The notes under the pieces were generated by a model. It saw only the letters and a program-made list of their open reading frames with translations, had not been told where the DNA came from and searched no databases. Position numbers and translations under genes: made by a program. Below are positions 6,114 to 8,266 of a stretch of DNA of 8,266 bases, one piece after another (the stretch's first letter is position 1; the number at the start of each line of letters is the position of its first letter). The DNA is from Candidatus Hermodarchaeota archaeon (GTDB taxonomy: Archaea > Asgardarchaeota > Hermodarchaeia > Hermodarchaeales > Hermodarchaeaceae). Location: the NCBI GenBank assembly GCA_016840595.1, contig JAEOSA010000085.1, forward strand, positions 1 through 8,266. Direction: 5' to 3'.

Positions 6114-6124
6114 CGATAGCACAA

Positions 6125-7315
6125 ATGCTTCAATTCGAATTCATTCTTCCCCTACTACCTTGGCTCCTGATACTTTTAGCCTGGATGATAATCATCGCTT
6201 TAGCCTCATATTTTAATCTAGAAAAATACGGAATTGAAGTTGGCCCCTTCATGCTCTTTGCCCGAACTGAAAGATTCAATAATTTCTTAGACCGTATCGG
6301 CAGGTGGCATCCTCGTGCTTGGCGATACATCTGGTCAGGCTTCATCGGAGTCGGCTTCTTCTTCTCGCTTTACGCTCTCTACGCCTTAGGAAGTAATATC
6401 TGGGAATTCATCAAAGAGATGACCGGTCAGACTGGGAGCCCTGGTGCAATTGCACCACTCCTTCCAGGTATCACCATGTCCTACACTTTCTTCTTGATGA
6501 TTCTCATTCCCCTCATCATTGCCGTCATTGTGCACGAACTCGCGCACGGAATTGCTGCACGTGCTGATAAAATCCCCGTGAAAAGCTCTGGGATTTTCGC
6601 TTTCTTAATCTTTTTCGGCGCCTTTGTCGAACCTGATGAGGAATACGTCAAAACTACAGCAACACGAAGTCAACGAGCACGCCTTTATGCGGCTGGCTCT
6701 GGAGCAAATCTCACCTTAGCCCTAGTAGTTCTTGTTTTCTTCCAACTCATCGTGGTTCCTACACCAAGTGGTGTCCTCATTCAAGGGATTGTACCTGGAC
6801 AGTCTGCAGAAGGAAATCTTGAACCAGGCATGATAATAACAAGCATGAATGGAACCGGGATACAAACCTCTGAAGACCTCCAACTCTTCATGGAAAATAC
6901 CCAACCCGGCGACTTTCTCATTTTCACCGTGGAACCAGGAGTCAACATATCGTTTAACGTGGGAACTAATCCGTATAATGCCTCTGTAGCCTATATTGGG
7001 ATATTCCTATCAACGTATCATCCCCTCATCTATCCCTTTAGCCTTCTAGGTTCACTTCAAGAGCTCCAGTTACAAGAAAGTCTCTTCTGGTTCTTTACGA
7101 TTACATTGAGTCTCGGACTAATCAATCTGCTACCCATCCCCCCATTAGATGGCGATAGAATCTGGAAAGAACTTATTGATCGAACCATCTCCTTGGAGCG
7201 AAGGAGTGCAAAAGCTCTACTTTGGGGTCTTCGGATTACAGCGCTCTCAATTCTTATCATTAACGTCATCTTTACCATTTTTAACCCTGGTCTGTTGGCC
7301 ATGTTCTTTAGGTAA
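6125..7315 (+). CDS. Site-2-protease-type membrane zinc metalloprotease (M50) with PDZ domain
   Basis: An intramembrane protease that cleaves membrane-spanning segments, typically to release regulators. From ATG 6125 it has 396 residues. Hydrophobic segments lie at about 4-26, 70-88, 118-141, 156-168, 192-212, 318-338 and 367-386. The third carries the zinc motif VHELAHG (H137, E138, H141) and the sixth carries NLLPIPPLDG (334-343), the NxxPxxxxDG motif that supplies the third ligand D342. Between the fifth and sixth lies a PDZ-like domain (about 213-280), including GIVPGQSAEGNLEPGMIITSMNG in broken form (GIVPGQSA at 221-228, GMIITSMNG at 235-243). The stretch VEPDEEYVKTTATRSQRARL (168-187) followed by AAGSGANL matches the S2P family core. 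It is divergent from cutA and has its own promoter. No anti-sigma or SREBP-like substrate is visible nearby, so the target is unknown. Confidence 0.92.
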   Translation: MLQFEFILPLLPWLLILLAWMIIIALASYFNLEKYGIEVGPFMLFARTERFNNFLDRIGRWHPRAWRYIWSGFIGVGFFFSLYALYALGSNIWEFIKEMTGQTGSPGAIAPLLPGITMSYTFFLMILIPLIIAVIVHELAHGIAARADKIPVKSSGIFAFLIFFGAFVEPDEEYVKTTATRSQRARLYAAGSGANLTLALVVLVFFQLIVVPTPSGVLIQGIVPGQSAEGNLEPGMIITSMNGTGIQTSEDLQLFMENTQPGDFLIFTVEPGVNISFNVGTNPYNASVAYIGIFLSTYHPLIYPFSLLGSLQELQLQESLFWFFTITLSLGLINLLPIPPLDGDRIWKELIDRTISLERRSAKALLWGLRITALSILIINVIFTIFNPGLLAMFFR

Positions 7316-7368
7316 ATAAATGGAAATTTATTGGTCAAAGTCCTCTCCATTTATGGACTCAAATGACC
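7315..7368 (+). promoter_or_regulatory. nested inverted repeats over the thiolase leader and start codon
   Basis: Three pairings are possible in this short gap: AATAAAT/ATTTATT (7315-7321 with 7326-7332, loop GGAA); ATAAATGGA/TCCATTTAT (7316-7324 with 7346-7354, 9 pairs); and GGTCA/TGACC plus AGTCC/GGACT (7333-7337 with 7364-7368, and 7339-7343 with 7355-7359). The last would bury the ATG at 7363-7365. The second uses the loop of the third. The AT-rich AAATTTATT (7324-7332) could instead be a TATA box about 35 bases before the ATG, giving an almost leaderless transcript. No Shine-Dalgarno site is present. Confidence 0.4.
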
Positions 7369-8266
7369 GTTAAACGATGCATGTGTGGAAAGCCATCTGT
7401 AATTTCCCGACCATATTCTGGTGAAGTACTTTGTGAAGCCTGTTTCCGCGAATCCATAATGACCGCGGTACGAACCGCCATTTCAAAATACAAGATGCTT
7501 CAACGAACAGATCGAATTGTGGTTGCGTATTCAGGAGGTAAAGACAGTACCGTTCTCCTTTCAATCCTCGTCGAGATTCAACAACGCTTTCCTGAATCTG
7601 AAGTTGTTGCTATCACTTTACAAGAGGGAAGCAAACAAGATAATGAACGCCGTGAAGTGTTGGCCAATGTGACCAACCAGCTCAAAGTTGAGCATATTAC
7701 TTCCACCTACCAAGAGCTATTTTCTTTAACATTAGATGAAATCGCTGACAGGGCACGAAAAACGGGTTCCCCCCTTTCACCTTGTGCTTTTTGCGGTACT
7801 CTTCGAAGACAAGGACTCAATATTCTTGCCCGAAAAATTAACGCTGACAAACTTGCTTTAGGTCATAACTTGGATGACGAAGTTCAATCCATGCTCATGA
7901 ACCTCATTAGGGGAGATGTACAAAGACTATCTCGTATTACACCTTTCCTTAAAGGCGTACCCGGATGGTTAGTCCCTCGCGTCAAACCCCTTTATCACAT
8001 AATTGAAAAGGATCTCCTGCTGTATTCGCAACTTCTTGGGCTTCCCGTTCATCATCCTCCGTGTCCCTACAAAGAAACCTCTCTTCGTAATGAAATTCGA
8101 GAATGGCTGAATACATTTGAAAATCAACACCCAGGATCAAAGTTCAACCTCCATGCAAGCTTCATGAAAATAATTAACGTGCTTCAGAATGAAACAGAAA
8201 TACCGTTCCAAAAGTGCCTGCGATGTGGCGAATTGACATCTCAGGAAATTTGTGCAGTCTGTATTC
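7363..8266 (+). CDS. tRNA 2-thiolation enzyme, TtuA/Ncs6/CTU1 family (3' end cut off by window)
   Basis: Activates a tRNA uridine with ATP and replaces its 2-oxygen with sulfur, normally supplied by a ubiquitin-like carrier. 301 residues are visible. An N-terminal zinc ribbon (C6, C8, then LCEACF with C24 and C27) leads to the PP-loop YSGGKDSTVLL (56-66), LALGHNLDDEVQSMLMNLI (164-182), and the three cysteines of the catalytic centre: C141 and C144 in SPCAFCG, and C234 in HPPCPYKE. In TtuA these hold a [4Fe-4S] cluster. A C-terminal zinc ribbon (C285, C288, C297, C300) has just been completed at the edge, so only a few residues are likely missing. Whether it acts on U34 (Ncs6) or U54 (TtuA) cannot be decided by eye. 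The ATG at 7363 is chosen because the ATG at 7353 runs into a stop. It lies 47 bases after the protease stop. Confidence 0.9.
   Translation, partial: MTVKRCMCGKPSVISRPYSGEVLCEACFRESIMTAVRTAISKYKMLQRTDRIVVAYSGGKDSTVLLSILVEIQQRFPESEVVAITLQEGSKQDNERREVLANVTNQLKVEHITSTYQELFSLTLDEIADRARKTGSPLSPCAFCGTLRRQGLNILARKINADKLALGHNLDDEVQSMLMNLIRGDVQRLSRITPFLKGVPGWLVPRVKPLYHIIEKDLLLYSQLLGLPVHHPPCPYKETSLRNEIREWLNTFENQHPGSKFNLHASFMKIINVLQNETEIPFQKCLRCGELTSQEICAVCI

Noticed and set aside
6065..6124. N-terminal extension of the membrane protease from a GTG at 6065
   Set aside because: It would start upstream of the TTTATA box and has no ribosome site; the ATG at 6125 has GAGG and leads straight into the first membrane segment.
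7057..7564. Two - strand open frames (7057-7350 and 7370-7564)
   Set aside because: Both are shadows of the protease and thiolase genes, whose motifs continue through these regions without a break.
1..8266. Mobile elements, CRISPR repeats, long direct repeats or RNA genes
   Set aside because: No transposase or integrase motif, no repeated spacer-like units and no tRNA or rRNA signature was seen on either strand.

Overview
The window is a gene-dense stretch of archaeal chromosome with nine genes, two of them cut by the window edges, and no mobile element, CRISPR array, rRNA or tRNA gene that I could see. The archaeal assignment rests on gene content (Pelota, a TrmG10-type tRNA methyltransferase, a COG2108-like radical SAM protein, a TtuA/Ncs6-type thiolase, an S2P-type membrane protease), on TATA-like boxes placed about 45 bases before starts, and on GAGG- or GGTG-type Shine-Dalgarno sites. 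GC content looks moderate (a little above 40% by eye). I cannot name the lineage; Asgard or a related archaeal group is possible, but this is a guess.

Layout: (1) the 3' end of an unrecognised + strand gene (2-175) meets the end of a - strand operon. (2) That operon is read rimI-like acetyltransferase -> trmG10-like methyltransferase -> RNase Z (2686 down to 211), with an overlapping stop/start at the first joint and a 5-base gap at the second. (3) Pelota (2760-3854, +) diverges from this operon. (4) A second - strand operon is read cutA -> predicted nucleotidyltransferase -> radical SAM protein (6006 down to 3851), and its last gene overlaps the end of Pelota by 4 bases, tail to tail. (5) A site-2-protease-type membrane metalloprotease (6125-7315, +) diverges from cutA. 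(6) A TtuA/Ncs6/CTU1-type tRNA 2-thiolase (7363 onward, +) runs off the right edge a few residues before its expected end.

Most of the recognisable genes serve tRNA maturation and translation: RNase Z trims tRNA 3' ends, TrmG10 methylates G10, the thiolase modifies a tRNA uridine, Pelota rescues stalled ribosomes and the RimI-like enzyme acetylates protein N termini. The nucleotidyltransferase and radical SAM protein are the least understood part. They sit 6 bases apart, are clearly intact, have no function I can assign, and are the best candidate here for an undescribed pathway.

No gene-free stretch reaches 300 bases. The gaps are short: 176-210 (a hairpin between converging genes), 2687-2759 and 6007-6124 (divergent promoter regions) and 7316-7362 (nested inverted repeats just before the thiolase start).
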